Source: Tamlana sp038148895
Lineage (GTDB): Bacteria; Bacteroidota; Bacteroidia; Flavobacteriales; Flavobacteriaceae
Length of the DNA: 64,000 nucleotides
Strand: one strand, 5' to 3'
NCBI GenBank assembly: GCA_038148895.1
Contig: JBBVGQ010000003.1
The position numbers and the translations under genes are program-made. Below are positions 51,768-60,823 of the stretch, one piece after another. How positions within the stretch are numbered: position 1 is the first letter of the stretch; the number at the start of each line of letters is the position of its first letter. Under the pieces are notes generated by a model. That model was not told where the DNA came from. It ran no database searches and worked only from the letters and a program-made list of their open reading frames with translations.

Positions 51768-53327
51768 ATGGCGTTTACCAAAGCAGAACTAGAATTAGAA
51801 GAGAGGTCGGAAGGCAAAAAATTATACAGTTATCAAAAGGGTGCTATCAATAAAATATTCACGGCTTTTGAGGAATCGCCAGACGACTACCATCTGCTTT
51901 ATCAGTTACCAACTGGCGGCGGTAAAACCGTAATCTTCTCTGAAATTGTTCGGCAATATTTAAAACACCACCAAAAGAAAGTTTTGGTGATGACACACCG
52001 TATTGAGCTATGCAAGCAAACGTCTGGCATGCTCACGGAATTTGGCGTAGTAAACAAAGTGGTAGACAGTAAAGCTGATTTAAGTGATCAAGGCGAATAC
52101 AGCTGTTTTGTGGCCATGGTGGAAACCTTGAATAACCGATTGAATGACGACAAATTGGATATTTCGGATATCGGTTTGGTGATTATTGATGAGGCGCACT
52201 ACAATTCCTTTACAAAATTGTTCAAGTTCTTTAGCCAATCCTTTATTTTGGGGGTTACGGCAACACCCTTAAGTTCGAGCATTGAATTGCCTATGACCGA
52301 TAATTATGATGAGCTTATTGTGGGCGAAAGTATTGAATCGCTTATAGAAAATGGCTTTTTGGCAAGGGCAGAAATGTACACTTACAACGTGGGGTTGACC
52401 TCACTTGTGGTTGGGGCCAACGGCGATTACACGGTAAAATCTTCGGAAGATTTATATACCGCCGATGATATGTTATCAAAGCTCATACAAGCTTATGAGG
52501 AGCGTTCGCTGGGCAAAAAAACCTTGATTTTCAATAATGGTATTACCACCTCACTTCATGTGTATGACACTTTTAGGAGGGCGGGCTACCCAATTGCACA
52601 CCTTGATAACACCAATACCAAAAAAGAGCGCGCACTCATATTAAAATGGTTTAAAAAAACACCTGGGGCCATTTTAACTTCAGTTAGTATTTTAACTACT
52701 GGTTTTGATGAGCCTTCTGTTGAAAGTATTATTTTGAACCGAGCCACCAAATCATTGACCCTCTATTACCAAATGATTGGTCGTGGATCGCGTATTCTAA
52801 AAGAGAAAAAAACGTTTACGGTTGTTGATTTAGGTAACAATTTTCACAGATTTGGTCCATGGGGAGACGATTTGGATTGGCAGCGCATTTTCAAGTCACC
52901 AAACTATTATCTAGATTCCATTTTGAGTGATGAAGATTTAGAAAGCAATTTTCGATATGAAATGCCCGATGAATTGCGCGCTGAATTTTCAAAATCCATA
53001 GATGTTTATTTTGACATCCAGAAAACCTATGTAGATTCCTTACGCAATGGCGAAACCACCAAAGTTGTTTTAGAGCGTTCCATTGCCCAACATGCCAAAA
53101 TATGTGTTGAAAATAGTGAAGATGTGTATGATGCCTTGGCATTGGCCAAAAAATTAGGTGATGATATAGATTTCAGGATTCAGCGTTATACCAAATGCAT
53201 CAGCAAAAGCACCTTCAATTTTGTGGAGTGGCTAAAAGGAGATTATCGAAAAAAACTTAATGCCTATTTACGCTCTAATTTTGATGAAGTTTTTGAGGAA
53301 ATTAATGGTTATCCTCCAGAAGATTAA
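51768..53327 (+). CDS. DEAD/DEAH-box (SF2) helicase
   Basis: A 519-residue ATP-dependent helicase of the type III restriction/RecQ-like SF2 group. Motif I is LPTGGGKTVIFSEIV (about 48-60), motif II IIDEAHYNSF, motif III GVTATPLSSS, with motif V/VI segments TGFDEPSVESIILNRATKS and YYQMIGRGSRIL. A C-terminal domain of about 140 residues has no recognised fold. It lies alone, with no restriction-modification or defence partners nearby, so a housekeeping RNA or DNA role is likely. Confidence 0.88.
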   Translation: MAFTKAELELEERSEGKKLYSYQKGAINKIFTAFEESPDDYHLLYQLPTGGGKTVIFSEIVRQYLKHHQKKVLVMTHRIELCKQTSGMLTEFGVVNKVVDSKADLSDQGEYSCFVAMVETLNNRLNDDKLDISDIGLVIIDEAHYNSFTKLFKFFSQSFILGVTATPLSSSIELPMTDNYDELIVGESIESLIENGFLARAEMYTYNVGLTSLVVGANGDYTVKSSEDLYTADDMLSKLIQAYEERSLGKKTLIFNNGITTSLHVYDTFRRAGYPIAHLDNTNTKKERALILKWFKKTPGAILTSVSILTTGFDEPSVESIILNRATKSLTLYYQMIGRGSRILKEKKTFTVVDLGNNFHRFGPWGDDLDWQRIFKSPNYYLDSILSDEDLESNFRYEMPDELRAEFSKSIDVYFDIQKTYVDSLRNGETTKVVLERSIAQHAKICVENSEDVYDALALAKKLGDDIDFRIQRYTKCISKSTFNFVEWLKGDYRKKLNAYLRSNFDEVFEEINGYPPED

Positions 53328-53437
53328 TACCGCTTAAACATTTCTTGCAATAATCATTTTAACCTTCAAATAAGGCGTATATTTACTCTATTTTTATAAA
53401 AATAGTATCATAACTATTTTAAAATCTATGATTATTT

Positions 53438-54352
53438 ATGGCGAATAACCGTAAAACCTTTACCATAATTCTGGCTTTTTTTGCTATTTATGTTATATGG
53501 GGTTCAACCTATCTTTTAAACAAAATTGCGGTTACAGAATTGCCTCCATTTATGTTGGCAGGACTTCGTTTTACTCTAGCGGGCATTCTTATTTTTATTA
53601 TAGCTAAACTTTTAAAAGTTAATATTTCAATCACCAAAGTTCAACTTAGAAACACCACTATCGCTGGTTTTTTGTTTTTAACTTTTGGAAATGGAGTAGT
53701 GGTATGGGCACTGAAATTTGTCGATAGTGGGTTTGCTGCCCTTGAAATTTCAGCACAGCCATTGGTAGTATTGATTTTAATGCGCATCATTCAGGGCAAG
53801 AAAATATCCCTCATGTCTTACATTGGGGTTGTATTGGGTTTTATTGGCATTTATCTTTTAGTGAGCCAGAAGCAGCTTATTAGTCAGGAAGGGCAAATTA
53901 CGGGTATCATTATGATTTTTGTTTGTATGATAAGTTGGGGCTACGGTAGCCTATTTGTGGGTAAAGCAAATTTGCCTTCAAACTTTTTTGTAAACACGGG
54001 CTATCAAATGCTCATGGGCGGAATTATGCTCACTATAGCAAGTTTTTGTTTTGGAGAAGCGTGGACTATGCCAACAGCATGGAGCAGTAAAGTTCTCTGG
54101 TCTATGTTGGCTTTAATATTATTTGGAAGTATTTTAGCGTTTACGGCTTTTAATTACCTTTTAAAAGAAGTTTCCCCTGAAAAAGTGGCGACCAGTACCT
54201 ATGTAAACCCTATTATTGCCTTAATTTTGGGCTGGTATGTTTTGAATGAAACCATTACTATGCAATCCATTATCGCTGCAATAGTATTGCTTACAGGAGT
54301 TTATTTTATTAATACCAATCGAGTAATAAAACCAAGAGGTATTGGACGCTAA
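53438..54352 (+). CDS. EamA-family (DMT) transporter, first of a pair
   Basis: A 304-residue protein with ten predicted membrane helices and two EamA repeats. It begins FAIYVIWGSTYLLNKIAV, with the typical LPPFMLAGLRFTLAGILIF block and a second repeat SWGYGSLFVGKANLPSN; the late ATSTYVNPIIALILGWYVLNE is diagnostic. Such carriers export amino acids or metabolites; the substrate is unknown. It overlaps the next transporter gene by eleven bases. Confidence 0.9.
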   Translation: MANNRKTFTIILAFFAIYVIWGSTYLLNKIAVTELPPFMLAGLRFTLAGILIFIIAKLLKVNISITKVQLRNTTIAGFLFLTFGNGVVVWALKFVDSGFAALEISAQPLVVLILMRIIQGKKISLMSYIGVVLGFIGIYLLVSQKQLISQEGQITGIIMIFVCMISWGYGSLFVGKANLPSNFFVNTGYQMLMGGIMLTIASFCFGEAWTMPTAWSSKVLWSMLALILFGSILAFTAFNYLLKEVSPEKVATSTYVNPIIALILGWYVLNETITMQSIIAAIVLLTGVYFINTNRVIKPRGIGR

Positions 54353-55187
54353 AAAGGCCATAAAATATATGCTGATCAGTACCATGGCCTTTGCTTGTAT
54401 GAATGCCACGGTAAAACATTTAAGTGAAGTCAACTCCTACCAAATTGTATTTTTTAGGTCATTAAGTTCGTTGTTTTTTACGTTTGGGTTTTTAATAAAG
54501 AACAAGATTCCTATTATTGGAAAAAAGAACAAACTGCTCATATTGCGCTCCATAACAGGGGCAACCTCTATGCTTTTGTTTTTTATGTCGGTTAAATACT
54601 TATCGGTCGGTACCGCAGTTTCTTTGCGCTACATCGCCCCAATCTTTGCAGCCATATTTGCGGTTTTTCTACTAAAAGAAAGGGTTCGTGCTTGGCAATG
54701 GGTATTTTTCATCATTTCATTTTTGGGCGTTTTGGTGTTGAAGGGCTTGGATACCGAACTGAATTCATACGGACTTATGTTGGTATTGATGGCGTCGGTA
54801 CTAAGTGGTTTGGTTTATGTAATCATAAATAAAATAGGGAAAAGCGAGCACCCTGTGGTTATTGTCAATTATTTTATGCTTACAGCTACTATTTTGGGTG
54901 GTGTACTATCGATTGGCAACTGGGTAACACCAAAAGGAACGGAGTGGGTTTTTCTTTTTAGTCTTGGGGTTTTTGGCTATTACGGACAAATATTTATGAC
55001 CAAAGCATTTCAAACGGCTTCAACAAATATTGTGGCACCCATAAAATATGTTGAAGTTATTTTCACCACGACTTTGGGCATGACTTTGTTTAATGAAATC
55101 TATACCTTTTGGACCATTTTAGGTATTGCACTCATTATAAGTGGTATGGTTTTAAATGTTTGGTACAAATCAAAGGTAAAAGGGTAG
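54342..55187 (+). CDS. EamA-family (DMT) transporter, second of a pair
   Basis: A 281-residue multi-helix protein of the same superfamily, with EamA repeats IKYMLISTMAFACMNATVKHL and GLMLVLMASVLSGLVYVII. The RhaT-like ALIISGMVLNVWY end fits. Start chosen at ATG 54342, overlapping the upstream gene, which suggests translational coupling; the two could form a heteromeric or functionally linked pair. Substrate unknown. Confidence 0.88.
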   Translation: MDAKKAIKYMLISTMAFACMNATVKHLSEVNSYQIVFFRSLSSLFFTFGFLIKNKIPIIGKKNKLLILRSITGATSMLLFFMSVKYLSVGTAVSLRYIAPIFAAIFAVFLLKERVRAWQWVFFIISFLGVLVLKGLDTELNSYGLMLVLMASVLSGLVYVIINKIGKSEHPVVIVNYFMLTATILGGVLSIGNWVTPKGTEWVFLFSLGVFGYYGQIFMTKAFQTASTNIVAPIKYVEVIFTTTLGMTLFNEIYTFWTILGIALIISGMVLNVWYKSKVKG

Positions 55188-55220
55188 TGGAAACCATATT
55201 TCGCTTTGCATTATAATTTG

Positions 55221-55228
55221 TATTTTTG
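55221..55228 (+). promoter_or_regulatory. Candidate -7 box for the GT9 gene
   Basis: TATTTTTG fits TAnnTTTG, 31 nt before the ATG at 55260. Confidence 0.4.
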
Positions 55229-55259
55229 CTCGATTTTTATTCAAACCAACTAATAGTAT

Positions 55260-56306
55260 ATGGGATTTTCAGCACGTGTTAATAGTTTTAGAAGACGGGT
55301 GATGCACAACATTACCAAAGGTGTTGGTGGTTCCTATAAATTGCCCAAAAAAGGTTCGATGAAGGTTGAAGACATTAAAAAAGTCTTGATTATTAGGCCA
55401 AACCATAGGCTTGGCAATCAGTTACTTTTAACCCCAATAATTCAAGAGGTTATTGAAACCTTCCCGAATTGTGAAATCGATTTGTTTGTAAAAGGTGGTG
55501 TGGCGCATCCCGTTTTTCAAAATTACAAGCACGTCAAAAAAATTATAAAACTCCCCAAAAAGCCATTCAACAATCTGCTAAAATATATAGCCACTTGGTT
55601 CAAGATTAAAGGGAAACGTTATGATTTGGTGATTAATGGCGATAAAGATTCTTCTTCCGGAAGGCTATTGACCGCTTTGTCACGAGGAAAAATAAAAGTT
55701 TTTGGAGATGTTAATGATTCAATTACCGAAAAATACGGTGACTACAAACACATTTCAAAATATCCCATTTATAATCTGCGGTTCGTTTTAGATCAGATAG
55801 GGCTTCAAAAAAATAAAACCCCCCTACCGGTTTTAAATATTAAGTTGAGCGAGGAAGAAATCGCCCAAGGAAAGGCCATTTTAGATGATATCATAAAAAA
55901 CGACAAAAAAACCATTTGCATTTATACCAATGCCACGGGGCATAAATGTTATTCTGAAACATGGTGGGACACATTTTATAATCGACTGCTAAAAGAATAT
56001 CCCAACTATAACATCATTGAAATGTTGCCCATTGAAAACATTTCTAAAATAAACTTTAAGGCTCCACATTTTTATAGCAAAGACATTCGGGAAATGGGGG
56101 CCATCATAAAAAACACCTCTATTTTTATTTCTGCAGATAATGGTGTGATGCATCTGGCAAGTGCTTCGCTAACGCCCACAGTTGGTTTCTTTTCTTTCAC
56201 AAATCCAGAAATTTATGGCCCATATGGCAACGGAAGTTTACCACTTCATACAGAAAATACCGAAATAGGCGACTGGATTAAAGCCATAGATGGCATTCTT
56301 AAATAG
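55260..56306 (+). CDS. GT9-family glycosyltransferase (heptosyltransferase-like)
   Basis: A 348-residue inner-membrane-associated enzyme of the ADP-heptose:LPS transferase family. Visible are KKVLIIRPNHRLGNQLLLTP at the start, PNCEIDLFVKGGVAHPVF, YDLVINGDKDSSSGRLL, TICIYTNATGHKCYSETWW and the donor-binding region ISADNGVMHLASASLTPTVG ending FTNPEIYGPYG. Probably adds a sugar to lipopolysaccharide core. Acceptor and donor are not determinable. It is transcribed alone, with a -7 box upstream. Confidence 0.87.
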   Translation: MGFSARVNSFRRRVMHNITKGVGGSYKLPKKGSMKVEDIKKVLIIRPNHRLGNQLLLTPIIQEVIETFPNCEIDLFVKGGVAHPVFQNYKHVKKIIKLPKKPFNNLLKYIATWFKIKGKRYDLVINGDKDSSSGRLLTALSRGKIKVFGDVNDSITEKYGDYKHISKYPIYNLRFVLDQIGLQKNKTPLPVLNIKLSEEEIAQGKAILDDIIKNDKKTICIYTNATGHKCYSETWWDTFYNRLLKEYPNYNIIEMLPIENISKINFKAPHFYSKDIREMGAIIKNTSIFISADNGVMHLASASLTPTVGFFSFTNPEIYGPYGNGSLPLHTENTEIGDWIKAIDGILK

Positions 56307-56396
56307 TATTTATTTACGTACCAATTATTTTGAAAAATCTTTAAAAAGTGTTAAGTTAACTCAACTTTTAAACACAACCACAAAAGTATTTTCAAA

Positions 56397-57230
56397 ATGA
56401 AGAATTTAATGATTATGGCAGTCATCATACTGTCTATTTTAGTTTCATGCAAGGACAAGAAAAAATCTGAAGAAACTCCTGAAATGGCTACTCCAACGGT
56501 AGCGTTGGAAACCGAAGAAGTCACCTATAGCACGGATTCTGTACAAATGAAGGGCTACATTGCCTTCGATAAAAACAAAACGGACAAGCGTCCCGGCATT
56601 ATTGTTATTCACGAATGGTGGGGCCACAATGATTACGTGCGTGAGCGTGCAGATATGTTGGCTGAATTGGGCTATACGGCTTTTGCCATTGATATGTATG
56701 GCGACGGTAAAGTTGCTGAGCATCCAGGTGATGCCGGTAAGTTTTCAGGTGTAGTAAGAAATAATGTACCGTTGGCCACCGCAAGATTTGATGCCGCTTT
56801 AAACATTTTGAAAAACCATCCGTCTGTAAACCCTAATGATATTGCCGCCATTGGCTATTGCTTTGGGGGTAGTATGGCTTTGACCATTGCTAATACTGGT
56901 GAAGATTTAGATGCCGTTGCCGCTTTTCATAGTGGTGTGGGGCTACCCGTTATGCCCAATGATAAGCTGAAAGCAAAAGTTTTGGTGGTTAATGGTGGTG
57001 CCGACCCATTTATTCCCCAAGAATCTGTTACAGCTTTCAAAAAAGCTATGGATAGTATTAATGCCGACTACACCTATATTGAAATTCCCGATGCAAAACA
57101 CGCCTTTACAAGTAAGGGAGCCAGTGCTTTGGGCGAAAAATTTAGTTTGCCTTTGGAATACAATGCTGAAGCCGATGCCAAATCATGGCAAGCTTTACAA
57201 GACTTACTAAACGAAACATTTAACCAGTAA
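56397..57230 (+). CDS. Dienelactone-hydrolase-family lipoprotein
   Basis: A 277-residue lipoprotein (lipobox ILSILVSC, Cys18) with an alpha/beta-hydrolase of the DLH family. The catalytic Cys is in AIGYCFGGSMALT, the Asp in NGGADPFIPQE and the His in PDAKHAFTSKG. GIIVIHEWWGHNDYVRERADMLAE is the family oxyanion/entry block. The exported, lipid-anchored form differs from the soluble aromatic-degradation enzyme, so the substrate is unknown. It is followed ten bp later by an OsmC gene, probably in one operon. Confidence 0.9.
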   Translation: MKNLMIMAVIILSILVSCKDKKKSEETPEMATPTVALETEEVTYSTDSVQMKGYIAFDKNKTDKRPGIIVIHEWWGHNDYVRERADMLAELGYTAFAIDMYGDGKVAEHPGDAGKFSGVVRNNVPLATARFDAALNILKNHPSVNPNDIAAIGYCFGGSMALTIANTGEDLDAVAAFHSGVGLPVMPNDKLKAKVLVVNGGADPFIPQESVTAFKKAMDSINADYTYIEIPDAKHAFTSKGASALGEKFSLPLEYNAEADAKSWQALQDLLNETFNQ

Positions 57231-57240
57231 AATATTAAAC

Positions 57241-57660
57241 ATGAAATTCACTAGAAAAGCAAACGCTAACTGGAAAGGTAGCGGAAAAGAAGGAAAAGGA
57301 ACTTTAACCACAGGCAGTAAGGTGCTTGAAAACACACAATATTCCTTTCATACCAGATTTGAAAACGGAGAAAAGGGTACCAATCCCGAAGAATTGGTTG
57401 GGGCAGCCCATTCGGGTTGCTTTGCTATGCAACTAAGTTTTTTATTGGGCGAAGAAGGTTTTACGCCCAATAGCCTAAATGTGGATGCCACCGTTACTTT
57501 TGAAGATGGCAATGTAACCAACATCTTATTGGATTTAACCGGAAATGTACCAAAAATAGACTTAGATAAGTTTAAGGAAATTGCAACCAACGCTAAGAAT
57601 GTTTGCCCAATATCAAAGCTTTTGAAAGCAAATATTGAGTTAAAAGTTAGTTTGGCTTAA
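57241..57660 (+). CDS. osmC: OsmC-family peroxiredoxin
   Basis: A 139-residue thiol peroxidase with the two conserved cysteines in EELVGAAHSGCFAMQLS and VCPISKLLK. It reduces organic hydroperoxides in the Ohr/OsmC manner. Length and start (MKFTRKANANWKGSGKEGKG) match OsmC. The operon with the dienelactone-hydrolase-like gene suggests a shared stress response. Confidence 0.93.
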   Translation: MKFTRKANANWKGSGKEGKGTLTTGSKVLENTQYSFHTRFENGEKGTNPEELVGAAHSGCFAMQLSFLLGEEGFTPNSLNVDATVTFEDGNVTNILLDLTGNVPKIDLDKFKEIATNAKNVCPISKLLKANIELKVSLA

Positions 57661-57684
57661 GTTATTACATAAACAGGTTTTTAT

Positions 57685-57722
57685 AAAAGGCATTGAGCAT
57701 AAAAAATGTTCAATGCCTTATT
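57685..57722. terminator. Bidirectional terminator between osmC and the DUF1853 gene
   Basis: Long stem AAGGCATTGAGCAT / ATGTTCAATGCCTT (one wobble) around AAAAA, with T-rich flanks on both sides. It overlaps the DUF1853 stop codon. Confidence 0.8.
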
Positions 57723-58536
57723 TCCACCAAACAACAAAAAATTTCTGAATATTTCCATTGGGGAATTTAATCCAACACAGTGTAGAAACTTTGTTTTTCA
57801 TCAAGTCCTCTATTTTTTCATAGAAAAGGGCAAAGGAAAGCCAATCCACTTGGATTTTCACTTCCATAAGCCAATTGACTTTACTTGGAATATAAAATTT
57901 GCAATTTTCAAATTGTCTCAATTCCGAAAAATGCACATAAAACCCTTTTAAACAATTCTTGTTTAGCAACGATAACTTTGGGGTTTCGCTTTTATAAGGC
58001 AAAAACAACTGCGCCTTAAAATAAACCCGTTGCTGAATTTGCGATGCGTTCAGATTCAAATCATCCAAAATAAATTTGGTTGAGGCATTATACAGTAATG
58101 GCAACTGCTTATCGCCTAATTTATACAGTTTTTTAATTAGGGTGTCGTTTCGGTTTGGGCCAATCCAATGGTCTATTTCAGTATTTCCAACACGGTTATC
58201 GTACAAATAAAACTTAAAAACAATCTCTAAGTGAATAGGGGAGTCCTGCCATTTTAAAATACAATCGAGCTCCCCTAAAGTTAATCTTCCCTGCTGAATT
58301 TGGACGTTTTCACAACAAATAGAGACATCCTTATGCTGTTTTAATTCGGCGCTTACAAAACGTTCCACTCGTTTTCCCAAGCGTAAATTAGTATCCAATG
58401 GTTCGTCAAAAACAAAATCATCCATTTTTGGAAGTTCCAATTGTTTTAAACCCATCACATCATGGTTTTTCCAAAGAAAAGGCGTTTTCAAAAAACCCTG
58501 AAACTGCAATTGTATATGTTTTGATTTAGCTTCCAT
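57718..58536 (-). CDS. DUF1853-family protein
   Basis: A 272-residue soluble protein. DUF1853 features visible are the LRLGKRVERFVSAELKQHKD block, LGELDCILKWQDSPIHLEIVFKFYLY and GPNRNDTLIKKLYKLGDKQLPLL, an arrangement with Glu/Asp-rich centre reminiscent of PD-(D/E)xK folds (inference). Function unknown. Its ends lie close to osmC (convergent) and a divergent DUF4251 gene. Confidence 0.85.
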   Translation of the reverse strand: MEAKSKHIQLQFQGFLKTPFLWKNHDVMGLKQLELPKMDDFVFDEPLDTNLRLGKRVERFVSAELKQHKDVSICCENVQIQQGRLTLGELDCILKWQDSPIHLEIVFKFYLYDNRVGNTEIDHWIGPNRNDTLIKKLYKLGDKQLPLLYNASTKFILDDLNLNASQIQQRVYFKAQLFLPYKSETPKLSLLNKNCLKGFYVHFSELRQFENCKFYIPSKVNWLMEVKIQVDWLSFALFYEKIEDLMKNKVSTLCWIKFPNGNIQKFFVVWWK

Positions 58537-58569
58537 ACTAAACGAAAATACATCAATTTCTTAAAAAAT

Positions 58570-58605
58570 GGATTTAACGTTAGGACTTAAAAAATGGTTA
58601 AATCC
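58570..58605. repeat. Inverted repeat between the DUF1853 and DUF4251 genes
   Basis: Perfect nine-base arms GGATTTAAC / GTTAAATCC, 18-base spacer, in the divergent promoter region. It may be a regulatory site or a weak hairpin. Confidence 0.4.
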
Positions 58606-58644
58606 AATTCAGAATTGTTAGATATTTCGTAATTTATGCTAGTA

Positions 58645-58652
58645 TAATTTTG
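58645..58652 (+). promoter_or_regulatory. Candidate -7 box abutting the DUF4251 start codon
   Basis: TAATTTTG ends two bases before ATG 58655 and five before ATG 58658. If real, the transcript would be leaderless, with translation starting at the second ATG. Confidence 0.4.
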
Positions 58653-58654
58653 GC

Positions 58655-59200
58655 ATGATGAAAAAGAAAATCCTTGTATACACTGGTATAATTTTAATAT
58701 TTTGGGCATGTGGCAGTTCAAAAAACCAGCCCACGGAAGCCCAATTGCAAGCTTTAAATGAATTAATGGATAGTAGGCAATTTACGATTGAATCCGATTG
58801 GGCCTATCCACAGGCCACAAGAGCCATGCAACAGATTGCTAATTCGGGCTTATTAATGCCGGGCAATACCGCTGGCAATATAAGTTTGGTTGGTAATACC
58901 AATTTTTTAAAAATTAAAGGCGATAGCATTTTTTCTTATTTGCCCTATTTTGGTGAGCGCCAAATGCAAGTAGATTATGGAGGAAGGGACAACGCTATTG
59001 AGTTTAAGGGCCTTATGGAAGATTTAACCATTGAAAAGACCAAAAACAATGGATATAAATTTGTTTTTAATGCAAAAAGCGGTCGCGAAAATTTCAGGGT
59101 TTACCTTACCATTACTCCGGGTTTAAAAAGTGATTTGTTGTTGAACAGTGGTTCACGATTTCCTATTGGTTATTCGGGAAATGCGAAGAACACAGAGTAA
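58655..59200 (+). CDS. DUF4251-domain lipoprotein
   Basis: A 181-residue lipoprotein (lipobox ILIFWAC). The DUF4251 region covers residues about 25-175: LNELMDSRQFTIESDWAYPQ, AGNISLVGNTNFLKIKGDSI, YLPYFGERQMQVDYGGRDN and LLLNSGSRFPIGYSG. Exported, function unknown. Start is either of two adjacent ATGs (58655 or 58658); a -7-like box ends two bases upstream. A second secreted-protein gene follows at 59277. Confidence 0.88.
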   Translation: MMKKKILVYTGIILIFWACGSSKNQPTEAQLQALNELMDSRQFTIESDWAYPQATRAMQQIANSGLLMPGNTAGNISLVGNTNFLKIKGDSIFSYLPYFGERQMQVDYGGRDNAIEFKGLMEDLTIEKTKNNGYKFVFNAKSGRENFRVYLTITPGLKSDLLLNSGSRFPIGYSGNAKNTE

Positions 59201-59276
59201 TAATCTAAATCATTTCCAAATCCACCAATTAGCTGCTTACTGCGTTTGGCTTTTCAATAATCCAAACCATAACTTT

Positions 59277-59708
59277 ATGAAACCATTTATTCCTTTTTTG
59301 TTACTGCTTTTCTCCGTATTAGGTGGTACAAATTCCCAGGCACAGACCAATGCCTCTCCAAGTGAATTGAAAACTTTTTTCAACAATAACCAAATTCTTT
59401 TAACATATAGGGAAGGAGAGGTGCTATATGGCACCTACTATTTCATCACGATACATTATTGCCCCAATGGTTATTACGGGCTTTATGGAAATTCGGTAAA
59501 ACGCACCGTTATGGGTAACGAGCAAAAGAATAACTGGCAGGAATTTGGCACTTGGGAAATCACCAACCAACAAGGTTTAAACGGTATTCTTTATAAGGCA
59601 CAAAATGGCGGAAAAAGTTTTTATCCCATGTATAAATTGGCCAATGGTGACTTTTACGTAAGTGAGGGCATCACCATTGTGAAGCAAGGTTTGGCCATTT
59701 GTCAGTAG
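59277..59708 (+). CDS. Secreted hypothetical protein, 143 residues
   Basis: Signal peptide FIPFLLLLFSVLGGTNSQAQ, then a compact domain with LLTYREGEVLYGTYYFITIH, YCPNGYYGLYGNSVKRTVMG and GTWEITNQQGLNGILY. I do not recognise it. I reject an earlier in-frame start at 59148, which would overlap the DUF4251 gene and precede the signal peptide. It is 76 bp after that gene and may be cotranscribed with it. Confidence 0.7.
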   Translation: MKPFIPFLLLLFSVLGGTNSQAQTNASPSELKTFFNNNQILLTYREGEVLYGTYYFITIHYCPNGYYGLYGNSVKRTVMGNEQKNNWQEFGTWEITNQQGLNGILYKAQNGGKSFYPMYKLANGDFYVSEGITIVKQGLAICQ

Positions 59709-59829
59709 ATATATTGTTGATTAGCGTGCAGTTTATCTATTCATCGTAAAAAATTAGGGTTCAAACGATTTTTTTAAACAGAAACGACTTAGTTATTTAG
59801 TTTTGAAGGAATTAAAATCGTAACGCCCC

Positions 59830-60456
59830 ATGAAACAGTTTTTGACCCTTTTAGTTTTAGTTATTTTTTTGAGTGATTTTCATACGTTAAGTGCTCAAGA
59901 AACTGCTAGTTCACAAGAAGAAATTCCTTCTAATTATAAAAAGCGAAATCCTATTTATGATTATTCTGAAAAGCATTTAAATAATGTAGATACCATTCCG
60001 GATTTTGCTTCACGAACCACCAAATTAAAGATTACGGGTACCATTTATGAAAGTGATGGGGTTACACCCGCTCAAAATGTGTTGTTGTTCATTCACCAAG
60101 CTGATGAAGACGGTAATTTTGAACTAAAACGCGAAAACAAAAAACGCTACGTGCACCACCGTGGTTGGATACGTACCGATGCCGATGGTAAATATACCTT
60201 TTATACCTTCGTGCCAGGGTCATACATTTATGGTAATGAATTAAGACAAATACTGCCCGTTTTAAAAGAGCCGGGCAAACCAGAATACGCCATTGAAAGC
60301 TTTGTTTTTGATGACGACCCACAACTAAAGGATTCTTGTAGAGAAAGGATAGAAGCAACAAACCCGAACCGCATCCTTAAATTGGATAAAAAAGAAGGTT
60401 TGTTTGTGGCCAAAAGAGACATCATCCTTGGAAAAGAAATAGCTGCCGAATACTAG
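59830..60456 (+). CDS. Intradiol-dioxygenase-like secreted protein lacking the HxH iron ligands
   Basis: A 208-residue exported protein (signal peptide ending HTLSAQ). It has the protocatechuate-3,4-dioxygenase-like beta fold: TKLKITGTIYESDGVTPAQN, HHRGWIRTDADGKYTFYTFV, PGSYIYGNE and FVFDDDPQLKD. In active relatives the next block reads PAHIHxxxKEP; here it is LRQILPVLKEP, so both iron-ligand His residues are replaced (His to Gln and His to Leu). It may be an inactive relative. Monocistronic with a terminator. Confidence 0.8.
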   Translation: MKQFLTLLVLVIFLSDFHTLSAQETASSQEEIPSNYKKRNPIYDYSEKHLNNVDTIPDFASRTTKLKITGTIYESDGVTPAQNVLLFIHQADEDGNFELKRENKKRYVHHRGWIRTDADGKYTFYTFVPGSYIYGNELRQILPVLKEPGKPEYAIESFVFDDDPQLKDSCRERIEATNPNRILKLDKKEGLFVAKRDIILGKEIAAEY

Positions 60457-60475
60457 TTAATTAATACTTGATCTT

Positions 60476-60512
60476 AAAACGCCAAAGTTCACATGGGATT
60501 TTGGCGTTTTTT
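60476..60512 (+). terminator. Intrinsic terminator after the dioxygenase-like gene
   Basis: Stem AAAACGCCAAA / TTTGGCGTTTT with a 13-base loop and T6, 19 nt after the stop codon. Confidence 0.85.
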
Positions 60513-60823
60513 ATTCTCCATATATTTATTTGTTCCATGAAAATTTATAAACACAATCTGTTTTATAATGTTCTGCGTTATGTAACTTGAGCTTTGGATA
60601 AAAGCGAAAGTCCTATCTTCGTTTTCTTTAAAAAAATTTTATTCCAAAAGTTTCTTTATAATGTTAATGAAACACTCTTTACACGAAGCGACAGTAGGAG
60701 AGTAGTGTAATGTGTGTGGAATGGGAATACTTTAATTTAAAGTAAAATGTGTAGACAATTTCTTTCTAAAATATTACTTTTACTTTTTAAGACACCATTT
60801 TCACTATAAACCTATTATATAAA
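60513..60823. other. AT-rich intergenic stretch before the 60824 gene
   Basis: Very AT-rich, no ORF, tRNA or clear promoter box seen. It marks the left side of the low-GC accessory patch. Confidence 0.4.

Noticed and set aside
51768..53327. Helicase as part of a defence system
   Set aside because: No nuclease, methyltransferase or other defence partner is adjacent; the neighbours are an aldo/keto reductase and metabolite exporters.
59148..59276. Longer N-terminus for the 59277 gene
   Set aside because: The extension overlaps the DUF4251 coding end and would bury the signal peptide.
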